Source: Bombyx mori
Taxonomy: Eukaryota; Arthropoda; Insecta; Lepidoptera; Bombycidae
Direction: 5' to 3'
Assembly: GCF_030269925.1 (NCBI RefSeq)
Contig: NC_085128.1
Coordinates: 8,992,501 to 9,056,500 of the forward strand
Length of the DNA stretch: 64,000 bases
Of the stretch, positions 1 through 10,348 are shown piece by piece. A model generated the notes under the pieces. The model did no database searches. It was not told the DNA's origin and saw nothing but the letters and a program-made list of their open reading frames with translations. Made by a program: the position numbers and the translations under genes. Within the stretch, counting starts at the first letter, position 1. Every line of letters starts with the position of its first letter.

Positions 1-90
1 GCATTCCGATTAGAGGGATGGAACATTTGTCAATACGATCGAGACTTTAACATAATATCCTTCTTAACTTACCCATATTTATACTCTATA

Positions 91-340
91 TCTATACTAA
101 TATATAAATCTACAGTGGTTTTTACGGATGTTCCGTTATAACTACTGAACCATGCATCCGATTGACTTGAAACTTGGTATCCATGTAGAAAATTCATGTA
201 CTTAATGGATAGGCTGATATTTATATGAGTGTTGGACTCCCTACATCAGTTGCGGGGGCGTTAATGATGAGAATTTTTGTGGGGGTGAGAAATAATAATG
301 TTAATTTTAAATGCCCAGCGAAGCGGACGGGTACAGTTAG
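91..340 (+). mobile_element. Helitron-like element (short, non-autonomous)
   Basis: It starts TCTATACTAATATATAAATC right after an A and ends GGGTACAGTTAG right before a T. The terminal CTAG has decayed to TTAG. It carries no protein. A related copy lies in opposite orientation at 3720-3971. It sits in the ORC3 intron upstream of the first visible exon. The Helitron call rests on shared TC...CTAG ends and A/T flanks across copies. Confidence 0.55.
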
Positions 341-428
341 TCTGCCCATACGCGTAATAAAAAAGAACAATTTCAAAAAAATATTGTTACAATTTGAAAA
401 TTTCAAAACTTTTTTTTGTTTTTTACAG

Positions 429-3400
429 TATTGTATGATGGATCATTTTTATGGTGACAACACAAAGGTCCTCTGTTGTAAGCGTGAAGACCTTGAAGAA
501 GCCATTCTGAATCTAAGTCCGAATGATCTTGAAAGTATCAGACAACTAAAATCGTTCCGACCTTACCTCGAGAAACAAGACTGCCGAACGAAAATAAGTC
601 TTTTTGAAGACGATCAGTATTTCAGGGACGCTCTGTACAAGGAGCTGATGAAATTGCACGATTATTTGTATAGTTTTTATTTGTGCGTGAAATTGTTGTC
701 GACGCTGATCAAGGACATACCGAACAATTTGCTAGGTAAAACGGTATGTGCATTTCTGAAAATCATAGTAATATTTTACTTTCCTGTGGTTTGTTGTTGT
801 TTGCTAGCAACATTTAGTTGCATTAGATGCGCATATAAACACTCTTACACTGACACAGTAATTCTCATCTATTGCCCTGTGGCATTCTTCTGTTTCGTCA
901 AATTTTAGTGCGTCCCCAAAATAACTATCGTAAACTATTGTACACTATAAGTAAGTAAGCGACTTTTAAAGTTATGTCTTGTGTTCCCTCATCTTTTGTA
1001 ATTGTTAAAAGTTGCCGCGAAAAAAAATGTTTTTATTAGTTGTTGTAAATAGTTACCGTTGCTCATGGACATCAGCAATATCAGTGGCACAGCCAAGTCG
1101 CTATCTACCAAGCTTGAGAATCACTGCTCTAATATATAGTTACGCACTGGGGTTCGAGAAAAATAAAAATTCCACCAAAGTACAACTTAAAACTGTATTT
1201 AAAACTTAGAACAGTCACAGAACACTTTACAAGTCGTAATTTACTTCTTCCGCTTCGCTTCGGGTGATCCGTTCGCTGTTTCGCTTCGAGTAGTTCCGAT
1301 TGCTAACTGCCTCCGTGCCATCGCTGCAACGCTTTTGTAGTCGATACGACATCCCTAGAATTATCGAGAACAGTCTCGATAAGGCCAGATATGTATTTCC
1401 GCTATTTGATAATAGATGGCGTTGTACTTCTCGAACGTTCTCGATTTTACTAGTTCTTTTGATATTCGTTTCTGTTATTCGACGATACATGGCTTGCTCT
1501 TACAATATCAAATAAATTAGAATTTCGTTTCACATGGAAAACGAAATTTATTTTCCTTTCATCATAAACATACGCGCTAAAGCTCATCAGCCAATAGTTT
1601 ACGATATTCCCTATAAAAATTCAAGAAGTAATTTCTAATTAGTTGAATTAGATTATCAATTGGAAAAAATAGCCTTACACATAGTATTTTTAGATATATG
1701 TATATACAGTCAAACCTGGATAAGTGAGAGTTCAAGGGAGCACAATCTCATTCTCGCTTATAGAGGTTTCTCACTAACCCGAGTTTCTCGCTAATGCTCC
1801 CTCTAAAATTCATTTCGCGATTTTCCGGATTCAAACGCAATAACTATTTTAAGTTTATCACTTAAAGACAGTACTTCAATTTTCCGTTTTGACATGATGC
1901 AGAATAGAATTTTCCTTCACAATTGATTAACGATAAACTGAGTAAGTCCGACAAACAGGACGCGTGTCCATTCGAAAATAATGCAACAAAATAACAACGT
2001 TATTTAGTTCCACGAAATAGAATAGGTTCAATATTGACGAGAAAACAATACAAAAACAATGGTAGGAAGTTCCATGAAAGTTAAGAATGAGTCATAAAAT
2101 AGAAGATGTTAAATTTGTAATTTGTTTTGTCATTTGTTCCTCCTAATAATATAAATAAATAAAGCTCGACTGTCGCTTATAGAGGTATAGATAAGTAGCA
2201 GTCTCACTTACGGAGGTCCATAAGAGAAAAACGACTCTCTCTTACAGAGGTTTCTGTTTCTCGCTAATAGAGGTTTTGGGAGCTTAAAATGAAGGGTCCT
2301 GGTTATTACTCTCACTTATAGAGTTTTCTCACTTATCCAGTTCTCACTTACCCAGGTTTGACTGTATGTATTTTTTTATTAAATTTTAGGTACGCGAAGT
2401 CTACACGAAATGTGCCACCGAATGCATCACAGACACGCCCTCGTTTAAGGAATGCATGCAGTTACTCAGTTTCCAGTCTCAAATTAAAATCGTCGATACC
2501 ATCACTGGTGCGTTGAAGTTGCTCAATTCTCATTTACAATCAGTTTCGCCGATCAAACCCCTTCAGGCGACACCGAAGAAGAATAATAATAACACGGATA
2601 AAGTGTTTGCACACCGCGAACTGGGCGAAAGCTTCGCGAAGACAGTTCGCGTTCATTTGATGACATTCTTGAGGCAACTCGAAAATGCGAACACTGAAGC
2701 TAGTATTAGCACCGCAATGGATACCGACACGAATGACAACGTTGAAAATGTACCGGGAAGTAGATATAAACTGAAAGAGGTGTGTTTGTGTATATATTTA
2801 TGTATCATAGTTGAACTCGTCGTGGCCTAAAGGCTAAGACGTTCGGTGCGTTCGTGTTGAGCGATGCACCGGTGTTCGAATCCGGGTACCAATTTATATA
2901 ATGAAATACATACTTAACAAATGTACACGATTGACTTCTACGGCGAAGGAATAGCATCGTGTAATACAAATCAAAAAGCTATAATTTGCGTAATTATCTA
3001 TTGGTAGGACATCTTGAAGGGTGGGGCAGCCGTTGTAACTATACTGAGGTCTTAGAACTCATATCTCAAGGTGGGTGGCGGCATTTACGTTATAGATGTC
3101 GATGGGCTCCAGTAACCACTTAAAACCAAGCGGGCTGTGAGCTCGTCATCTGAGTGAATCAGTCAGTCAGTGAGGCACCCTCATCTAAGCAATAAAGAAA
3201 AATAAAAAGAAATCAAAGTGGAAAAAAAATCACTAAAGTAAACCTAACATGTATGTGGTGTTTCCTTTGTCATTGACTCTAAAATTAATTTCAGTGACAT
3301 TTTTTGTTGACTTATTTTCATGAAAGGTCAAGTAAATGTTAATACCATAATAATTTCAATAAATTACTAAAAATCACAATGATACGTACTTAAGATCGAG

Positions 3401-6400
3401 AGATATAATTAATGTGTAACTTTTTTTCAGAAATTGTTAAAAGCGACTCGAGTTGAAAAAATTCAATCGGAATTCGAGATGATACGTTGCAGGTTTATAA
3501 GTTACCTCGAAGAAATGTTCGCCAAGGGACTCCAGCCTCCGCACACGCAGACGTTTCACGAAATAATGTTCTTTAGTGACATATCGAATGTTAAAAAACA
3601 CATAGTAGGGGCTCCGCGGGGCGCCCTGCACACCGCGCTCAGCGACCCCGCGCACTATCTGCAGGTGAGCGAAACACGGAAGTGACGACGCGGTCCGTGG
3701 ACAGCACTATTATATACTACTAGCTGTATCCAGCCGCTTCCCTGGGCATTTAAAATTAACATTATTATTTCTCACTCCACCACAAACATTATCATCATTA
3801 ACACCCCCGCAACTGGTGCAGGGAGTCCAACACTCATATAAATATTAGCATATCCATTAAGTACAGGTATGTTCTATATGGATACCAAGTTTCAAGTCAA
3901 TCGGATGCATGGTTCAGTAGTTATAACGGAACATCCGTAAAAACCACTTTAGATTTATATATTAGTATAGATTACATTATTATTACTACACTATTATATA
4001 AAGACAGTAATGTCAAAGATATTTACTTTTTCTCCACCTTATCCAACTAGGTGGGGTTCGCACAGCTAATTTTTCTCTACCATTCTCTTCTATCAGCTGT
4101 CATCTCAACACTCACTCCTCTTTCTCTCTCATATCGTCATTCACACATTCCATCCATATCTTCTTTGGTCGACTTCTTCCCCTTCTACATTTTACTACCA
4201 TTTCCATACATCTCCTAGTCACATGCATCTTCTCTCTACGTATCACATCTCCATACCACGTTAAGCTAATGACAAAGATATATCAGGCACAAAGATTCTT
4301 GAGTGGAGACCACGCACTGGCAAGTGCAGTGTGGGTCGACCATCTACCAGATGAACCGACGATCTAATGAAAATCGCTGGGTGACGTTGGATGCAGGTGG
4401 CAACGGACCGGCCGCACTGCAGATCGATTGGAGAGGCCTATGGTCAGCAGTGGACACCTATGGGCTGAGATAATGATGATTAAAATAAGTCAAATCACGT
4501 ATAAAGATTTTTTTGTGAAGTCGCTGAAAAATGTGTAGTGGTGTGTAGGTCCGTGTGTAGGTCACAACGATCTTCAATAATTTGAAGAGTTGAATACTTT
4601 ATCACTGATTTATTAATTTATTAATAATATATTACGTACCTAGTTTAAATACTGTTACGTGCTGGGGTTCGGGATAAATAAAATTCCACCAAAGTACAAC
4701 TAAAACTGTATTCAACACTTAGAACACTTCACAAACACTTTAGAATTCTCAATTCGTTTCTTCCGCTTCGCTTCAGGTGATCCGCTCGCTGTTTTGCTTC
4801 GAGTAATCCCGATTACTGACTGACTGCGTGCCATGTCTGTAACGCTTTTATAGCCGGTACCACATCCCTAGAATTATCGAGAATATTCCACATATATCTA
4901 GTATTGTGTTTTCTCTATCTGACAATAGATGGCGTTGTACTTCTCGAGCGTTCTAGGTGCTACTAGATCCTCCAATATTCGTTCGACTATTTGGCGATAG
5001 ATGGCGATGCTCTTACCGGCGTAACAATACGATACAAAACTAACAATTAATTTCACGTCTTTTTTTGTCCTGTTGCTACTGGTCCGAATATTAGACAAAA
5101 GTTATATATTATTGTGGATATTATCGGTTTCAGACGCGTGTGCAAAATTCCAAGTTAACCGGATGTCTTGAAGTCTTTGAAAATACATGATACAATGATA
5201 CGTACTAATTTAGCTAATTGAATTTGTATATATAAACATTGTAATCCTCAATCGAAACTACTTTTGTCTAATTGAAGTGACGTCTGTTTATTCTCAGTGC
5301 TCGTGCTGTCGGCTTCCGTCGCCGGAGAGCGTGGCCGGAACGCTGCCGGACGTGTGCCTCGCTTACAAGCTGCACCGGGAGTGCGGGAAGCACATCAACC
5401 TGTACGACTGGCTGCAAGCCTTCGCAGCCGTCGTCAAGCCCGGGGAAAACGACGAACAACGACATCACGATCCGATCATACAGTAACGTTTTATATATAA
5501 TTTTAATATTTGTAACCGTCGTGGCTTAAAGGATTAGACGTCCGGTGCATTCGTGTTGAGCGATGCACCGGTGCTCGAATCCGGGTATCAAATTTTACAA
5601 TGAAATACGTACTTAACAAATGTTCACGATTAGCGTCTACGGTGAAGGAATAACATAGTGTAATAAAAATGAAACCCGCAAAATTATAGTTTGCGTAATT
5701 ACTGGTGGTAGGACCTCTTGTGGGTCCGCGCGGGTAGGTACCACCACCCTGCCTATTTCTGCCGTGAAGCAGTAATGCGTTTCGGTTTGAAGGGCGGGGC
5801 AGCCATTGTAACTATATTGAGACCCTTAGAACTTATATCTCAAGATGGGTGGCGGCATTTACGTTGTAGATGTCTATGGGCTCCACTTAACACCAGGTGG
5901 GCTGTGAGCTCGTCCAACCATCTACGCAATAAAAAAAAGAAATTAAAAATAATTTTCGCCAAAAAATGCTGCACGGATTGCGCTGTTCTATTTATGACGC
6001 CTACTTGAAGACATAGACTTGTAACAGCTCTGGTAGCCGCTTAACTTCACCAGGTGAATCGTGACCCCATGAACATTCGCGAATGCAACTCACGTTGTTT
6101 TATGTATAAACAATATAACAGAGCTTTCTCGCGTAGGTAAAAAAAAACAACCCCGACTCGAGCCGCCTCTAATACACTACCCAGGGGAATTCTCATGATA
6201 GGGCCAAACTCTGCTATTTACAAAAGAAATACTTAAAAAAAAGAGCTTTAAAAAGACGTCCAGATTCGAACATACACGACCTTTCGATTGGAATATCATT
6301 CATTTAATTCGAATGTTCTCGAACTCGTATCGCAAGGGCTATGCCGATGAACACGGACATAAATAAGTGATGTGTTAGCAAGAAACTAGGAACACGAAAC

Positions 6401-7621
6401 TACTAAGAGCTCATAAATAAAACAAGTCTAGATTTAGATTGAGTTCGTTTTAACAATTTTGCTTAGGAACAGTTAGCAAAAGATTCGATGTTCCCTCTGC
6501 ATCGTGATCTAACAATGACTAGGGGTCCCCCAGCAGTTGAAATTCCACTATAATTATTTGTAATTATAAGTTTGTCCACTATTATGATTCTATTGTCAAA
6601 AACTTATCTATACTAATAATAATAATAATAATAATATAATAATAATATTATAAAGAGGAAAGATTTGTTTGTTTGTTTCGAATAGTCTCTGAAACTACTG
6701 GACCGATTTGAAAAATTCTTTTTCCATTAGAAGCCGACATTGTCCCTGATGAACATAGGCTACTTTTGGAATTTTTTTTAATTTTTTTTTTTTTGCTTTC
6801 ATGTGTGTTTTGATGTTTCCGAAGCGAAGCGAGGGCGGGTCGCTAGTACTTCTATAATCACAGATTTCGCCAAGACTACACTATAGACAAATATTAATAA
6901 AGACAAACATTAAATCTTTTTTTAAGGGGTTTTATGACCTGGTAACTAAGACCTTTAGGTCATTTTAATTTTAATAAAAACTTTTGACTTATATGAAAAA
7001 TGTTATTATGAAATGAAATGAAGTTGATTATTATGAAACATGGCATAAAATGAAAATAAAATGAAATGAGTTGAGTTGAGATGAGATGAGGGTAGTTGAT
7101 GTAGTGTAGACCGCGGGATCCTCCAACCATCTTGTTCTATGTCGGGCTTCGGGAGAGAGTTATCGATGAGGTTTTTTTTTATTGCTTAGGTTTGTGGACG
7201 AGCTCACAGCCCACCTGGTGTTAAGTGGTTACTGGAGCCCATAGACATCTACAACGTAAATGCGCCACCCACCTTGAGATATAAGGTCTCAAGTATAGTT
7301 ACAACGGCTGCCTTACCCTTCAAACCGAAACGCATTACTGCTTTACGGCAGAAGTAGGCGGGGTGGTGGTGTCTACCCGCGCGGACTCATAAGTGGTCCT
7401 ACCACTAGTAAATACAACTAGACATATAATACAACTATATAACACACCTAGATATTATGCCTCATGGTTTTGTGGCGGTACCTACCTACCCTTGCGGTGT
7501 GTAATGTAATCGTTGGTTTTTCAGGTCGAGGTTCACCCGCGCGGTGGCCGAATTGCAATTTCTCGGATTTATTAAATCATCAAAGCGAAAGACTGATCAC
7601 GTAATGCGTTTGACTTGGTAA
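429..7621 (+). CDS. Orc3: Origin recognition complex subunit 3, C-terminal part (5' end outside window)
   Basis: ORC3 is a nuclear subunit of the ORC1-6 complex that marks replication origins and loads MCM helicase. Five exons join in frame: 429-743 (105 aa, phase 0), 2390-2779 (130 aa), 3431-3664 (78 aa), 5298-5482 (61 codons plus 2 bases) and 7525-7621 (stop TAA 7619-7621), about 406 residues. All use AG acceptors and GT donors. Recognisable ORC3 landmarks are HFYGD and [14 protein letters not shown] in the first exon, LLGKTVREVY across the first junction, [17 protein letters not shown] in the third, [19 protein letters not shown] in the fourth, and [15 protein letters not shown] to DHVMRLTW at the C-terminus (winged-helix end of the protein). 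The frame seems to stop at 5484, but that TAA is intronic because the donor is GT at 5483. Missing N-terminal exons must lie upstream. Identity rests on remembered ORC3 family sequence; gene call very likely. Confidence 0.93.
1053..1112 (-). repeat. Decayed LINE 3'-end fragment
   Basis: This ORC3 intron stretch matches, at reduced identity, the reverse complement of the short LINE tail seen better at 15803-15928 and 21924-22052 (GGACTTCAGCAATGCC type). It is truncated and has no poly(T) run. Confidence 0.4.
1138..1504 (+). mobile_element. Solo LTR, copy 1, with 4-bp target duplication
   Basis: About 367 bp, similar over its whole length to the copy at 4653-5026. Shared landmarks are CTGGGGTTCG, CCACCAAAGTACAAC, CTTCCGCTTCGCTTC, CATCCCTAGAATTATCGAGA and ATAGATGGCGTTGTACTTCTC. 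ATAT occurs at 1134-1137 and again at 1505-1508. The first base is A where the other copy has T, and about 9 bases near the 3' end are missing, so this copy is older. No internal retrotransposon sequence is present. It lies in an ORC3 intron. A Ty3/gypsy or related LTR element is likely but the family is not identified. Confidence 0.65.
1707..2364. mobile_element. pogo/Tc1-like MITE, 658 bp
   Basis: The left end is CAGTCAAACCTGGATAAG and the right end reads, on the other strand, CAGTCAAACCTGGGTAAG, giving an imperfect terminal inverted repeat of about 23 bp. TA flanks it at 1705-1706 and 2365-2366. The interior has no transposase but repeats CTTATAGAGG-like motifs several times in both halves. 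It lies in the ORC3 intron ahead of exon 2390-2779, ending 25 bases before that exon. Confidence 0.75.
2816..3210 (+). mobile_element. Bm1 SINE, nearly full length
   Basis: It has the tRNA-derived head (GTCGTGGCCTAAAGG, B-box GTTCGAATCC), a body with GGGTGGGGCAGCCGTTGTAAC, and the end TCTAAGCAATAAA. About 45 bases around the GTCCGCGCGGGTAGGTACC section are deleted. It lies in the ORC3 intron 2780-3430. Confidence 0.85.
3720..3971 (-). mobile_element. Helitron-like element, inverted relative to 91-340
   Basis: On the minus strand it begins TCTATACTAATATATAAATC after A and ends ACAGCTAG before T. It keeps the canonical CTAG end that the copy at 91-340 has lost. Non-coding, in the ORC3 intron 3665-5297. 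Confidence 0.6.
4018..4260 (-). repeat. LINE fragment: C-terminal coding remnant
   Basis: Read on the minus strand, part of this pyrimidine-rich stretch resembles the C-terminus of non-LTR retrotransposon proteins (a GRSRPKK and DDMREK-like run, then PT and a stop). Reading is broken in places. It abuts a different LINE tail at 4262. Family not determined. Confidence 0.45.
4262..4478 (+). repeat. LINE 3' coding tail (WMQVATDRP family)
   Basis: Encodes, with breaks, a run like [12 protein letters not shown] followed by [12 protein letters not shown], then ATGATGATT repeats. This is the usual C-terminal end of an endonuclease/reverse-transcriptase LINE of Lepidoptera. A shorter relative is at 19612-19715. 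Confidence 0.5.
4653..5026 (+). mobile_element. Solo LTR, copy 2, with 4-bp target duplication ATAC
   Basis: 374 bp beginning TGTTACGTGCTGGGG and ending CGGCGTAACA, so it has TG...CA termini with short inverted ends TGTTACG/CGTAACA. ATAC is duplicated at 4649-4652 and 5027-5030. It is better preserved than the copy at 1138-1504 and in the same orientation. No internal region, so it is a recombination product of an LTR retrotransposon. It lies in the ORC3 intron 3665-5297. Confidence 0.8.
5517..5943 (+). mobile_element. Bm1 SINE, full length
   Basis: Complete head to A-rich tail. The head has GTCGTGGCTTAAAGG and GCTCGAATCC, the body TGGTGGTAGGACCTCTTGTG, and it ends before AATAAAAAAAAG. It starts about 34 bases after the donor of the ORC3 intron 5483-7524. 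Confidence 0.9.
6519..6920 (-). mobile_element. Helitron-like element, interrupted by a second Helitron
   Basis: It starts A|CTAGGGGTCCCCCAG and matches 33663 onward. The match continues on both sides of the insert 6607-6846 (GATTCTATTGTCAAAAAC before, ACTTCTATAATCACAGAT after) and fades near 6920, so its TC end is lost. No coding. Confidence 0.55.
6607..6846 (+). mobile_element. Helitron-like element nested in an older one
   Basis: 240 bp from TCTATACTAAT (after A) to GGGCGGGTCGCTAG (before T). It has an AAT-repeat expansion near its 5' end. The 3' end holds a short GCGA...TCGC stem before CTAG. The homologous sequence at 33755/33756 lacks the insert exactly at A|T, which confirms both ends. 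It is nearly the same as 51640-51854. Confidence 0.75.
7172..7412 (-). mobile_element. Bm1 SINE, 5'-truncated
   Basis: Minus-strand copy: T-run plus ATTGCTTAGG, then the reverse complement of the Bm1 body up to ACCACTAGTAAA. The tRNA-like head is missing. It ends about 110 bases before the last ORC3 exon. Confidence 0.85.
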
Positions 7622-7784
7622 TGTTGAATGTACGAAATGTTTTTTTTAAGTGTCATTGTATGTTTTATTTATTTTGATTAAAAGTCTTGTGTTTTTTTGC
7701 TTTTCTTTTTTTTTTCTTATAGTTTCGATTAGTTTCATACCTATTTGTGTTTTATTTCCAAGAAATTAGTAATCACTGGGGCGA

Positions 7785-7790
7785 AATAAA
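7785..7790 (+). terminator. Likely ORC3 polyadenylation signal AATAAA
   Basis: A canonical AATAAA lies 164 bases after the ORC3 stop codon. An ATTAAA near 7676 is an alternative. No cleavage site can be seen directly. Confidence 0.45.
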
Positions 7791-8181
7791 GTAAGTTCTT
7801 TTAAATTTACTATTAGTTTATGCGCTCGTGGTGAGGCAGAATGGCATTTGCAGACAAATTAATCTCGAGTAGTTTTTATAGTATCCGAGAATTTCAACAC
7901 TTAAGATATTTTTTTATTCCTCATGAGAATGATAGCAAGATTAACCGTGACACTGCTTTGATCATAATTAAAGGAGCAGGGTCATGCTTAGCTTCGGTCA
8001 TTCATCGCTTAATGTAAATGCACCCTGTGACACAGGTTAACTATAGATCGGCTTAGAATATAAAAAAAACAACGTCCAGAAAGTTCTAAGAAGTACCAAA
8101 AACCTCATAGGGAAATTTGAAATTATGTAATCGAAAAATCTGATAAAACACTTGGGATACGAACAAACAAATGGTAGGTAA
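7791..8181. other. AT-rich spacer after ORC3
   Basis: No open frame, splice pattern or recognisable repeat is evident here. Confidence 0.5.
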
Positions 8182-8424
8182 TGGTGGTAGGACGGGTCTG
8201 TGGTAGTCTGCACGGGTAGGCACCACCTGCCTGCCTATTCCTACCGTGAAGCAGTAATGCGTTTCATTTTGAAAGTTGGGGCAACCGTTGTACTGTAAAA
8301 ATGGAGCCCTCAGAATTTATGTCTCGAAGTGAGTGGCTGCAGTTAAGTTGATGCCTATGGGCTCTGATAACCAACGAACACCAGGTGGGCTGTGAGCTTG
8401 TCCACACATTTAAGCAATAAAATA
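8182..8424 (+). mobile_element. Bm1 SINE, 5'-truncated, diverged
   Basis: It begins ATGGTGGTAGGAC and ends TTTAAGCAATAAAA. The head is missing and the body has many substitutions. Confidence 0.75.
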
Positions 8425-8589
8425 TATATTTTTTTCTAATCGAAGAGATTTCTTCTTCTTAATTTCACATGATTATGTGGCCTTAAAGGGTGCAGATTTA
8501 ACGCGTCTTACGATGCCCCGCCATTTCTCCATGCTCGAGATGCCATTTTGCTGCATTCATCTAAGGGGCCTGTCTGCCACTATAGTCAA

Positions 8590-8705
8590 TATGGTAGGCT
8601 TACCGCATCCCGACCCACTTAGAGGATCCGGCGAAAAACTCAGCGGATTGTGCCTATGGGTTAATTTGTATGTCGACGAGTTCGGCGAGAAAAAACGAAA
8701 CTGCA
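8590..8705 (-). repeat. Weak match to the LINE 3'-UTR family of 58640-58908
   Basis: GGATCCGGCGAAAAACTCAG, then TGCCTATGGGTTAATTTG and GACGAGTTCGGCGAG, are diverged minus-strand versions of the LINE tail seen clearly at 35285-35632. Confidence 0.4.
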
Positions 8706-8850
8706 TTCGGAAATCTAGTTATGAATATCTAATAAATAACTAAAAAGAAGGCTTTTTCCTAAGAGTTGTTACTTCGTTCTCATTCGTAGCTCTGGTTTGA
8801 GTGTATTTTGTATGTTGATATGTCTTCCTTATTTTTTTAATGTTTAGTTG

Positions 8851-9010
8851 TTAATCACGGATCACCTGGTGTTAAGTGGTTAAAAACGTAAATGCCGTCA
8901 CCCACCTAGAGACATTCTAAGTTTCTGTTCTAAAGTACAGCGGCTGCTTGCCCTTAAAAGCGGCATGAATTACTTGCTCAAGATAGAAACAGGCAGGGTC
9001 ATGGTATCTT
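8851..9010 (-). mobile_element. Bm1 SINE fragment, degenerate
   Basis: Reverse-complement Bm1 motifs (CACCTGGTGTTAAGTGGTTA, CCACCTAGAGAC) with deletions and no poly(T) end. Confidence 0.55.
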
Positions 9011-9044
9011 TTTTTTCCCGACGACTTTTGAATGCCGAAACGAC

Positions 9045-9115
9045 TCCCTTAGGGGTGGTGGTAGTACCTATCTATTTTTACGGCGAAGCAGTTAGGCGTT
9101 CCGGTTTGAAGAGAT
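9045..9115 (+). mobile_element. Bm1 SINE body fragment
   Basis: GGTGGTGGTAGTACC to CGTTCCGGTTTGAAG matches the Bm1 mid-body in + orientation. Both ends are lost. Confidence 0.5.
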
Positions 9116-9189
9116 TTCGATTTCATGGGCGGGCTGCGTCCAGTCAGTCCTCGCCTTCGCGTTGGCCTCAAAAACTGTTTCACTGAATG

Positions 9190-9590
9190 TAAACTTATTA
9201 AATCTACGAGTATACGTATAACATTTATTGATAACTTAGCTAATGAAGATTGCTATTCTATCAACGTTAAGTAAGTACACTATTTCCTTTTCAAGTATGT
9301 TTAATTTCAAATTCGTATAGTTTTAATTACAATCTGAAATATATAGGTATAATTAAAATGGCGAGTCGCGCGATCAATGCGACCGCTGATTACTTACTAC
9401 AGCAAATCAGCGAACAAGTTAACGGCCCGATGTTGTGTCAATACGAACGTGGACGCTAAAATTCGAACGACCAATCTGGTGTTTGCTTTTTTTTTACTTT
9501 TTAGGTCAAGAATGTAGCGTCAAGGTTGTGTCGTTGGTAGTGCCTGCGCTGGGTAATTAAGATATTAGAACCAGGGCTAGATAAAAAAAA
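9190..9590. other. Spacer without recognised features
   Basis: AT-rich. A diverged GGCGAGTCGCGCG segment near 9360 is not assignable to any family I recognise. Confidence 0.4.
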
Positions 9591-9591
9591 T

Positions 9592-9898
9592 ACGTTAGGG
9601 AATTGCGAACCCGGCCGCGGAGACCAGCGTCGTTGGTTTTCGACGATCGTTTCGACTACCCGTCGGGTCAATCCTCGGGGTGGCGCCGCAAATTTTGTTG
9701 TAGTGTTGACCGCGGAGTTTTTGCTCTGCTCGGTTTCTGACCTCAGGCGGAGATCAGACGACGAGTGAGAGATTGCAAGGGGAGTCGTTTGGGTAGGGTC
9801 CTAGCAATATTTGCGGACCGTCAAGACCCACACACCTCGCGTGCCCCCTAGGCACGGGAACCTCATATTAGAGGACGAGAGTTCCGCCATCTGATCGA
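9592..9898. other. GC-rich block of unknown origin
   Basis: About 300 bases of clearly higher GC content than the surroundings, with many CG dinucleotides, ending in an A-rich stretch (CGAAAAAATAAAATAAAA). No long frame and no Bm1 match. It could be the 5' region of a truncated LINE or another retroelement, because it ends in A-rich sequence in + orientation. Confidence 0.35.
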
Positions 9899-9899
9899 A

Positions 9900-10345
9900 A
9901 AAATAAAATAAAACTACGAATCCGTCTACTTCTTCGATAGTAACTTCCATCCGACCTCTTAAGATAGGTCGGGGCGTTTATATAATATAAAATAAAACCC
10001 GCTAGATGGTGAACCAGTCAGCCCGTCAGCCCGTACCGCGTTTTTTAGATTTTAATTAGCTGTTAATAAAACTGCGAGACTTAAACATGCACCCACATAA
10101 AAAACACGTTAGCCTTGAATTACAAAACACACACAATTTCACGATGTACAGTACCGAGGTGACCCCTGCAAAGGTTAAGAGCACATCATTTTTATTTGTG
10201 TCTTGCATACCGATTCGAGACACGCTTAGCCTACCTGTTTTTTCCCCCGGTTCTATCATACCTGATGCTTTTGTTTTTTGAACAAGATACTTCTTGACCT
10301 TTTGAGATCCAATTTTAATGATTTAATAACATTCGTTATATAATT
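9900..10345. other. Spacer without recognised features
   Basis: Short open frames on both strands overlap here, but neither shows a domain, codon pattern or splice context. Confidence 0.4.
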
Positions 10346-10348
10346 AAG

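Noticed and set aside
1227..1490. 87-codon minus-strand frame and overlapping plus-strand frame
   Set aside because: Both fall within the solo LTR. The other LTR copy does not preserve either frame.
4653..5026. The two LTR copies as ends of one retrotransposon spanning 1138-5026
   Set aside because: The space between holds ORC3 exons and other elements, and each LTR has its own distinct target duplication.
5277..5486. ORC3 ending in PIIQ at 5484
   Set aside because: Truncates a conserved domain. A donor at 5483 and a matching final exon at 7525-7621 explain the sequence better.
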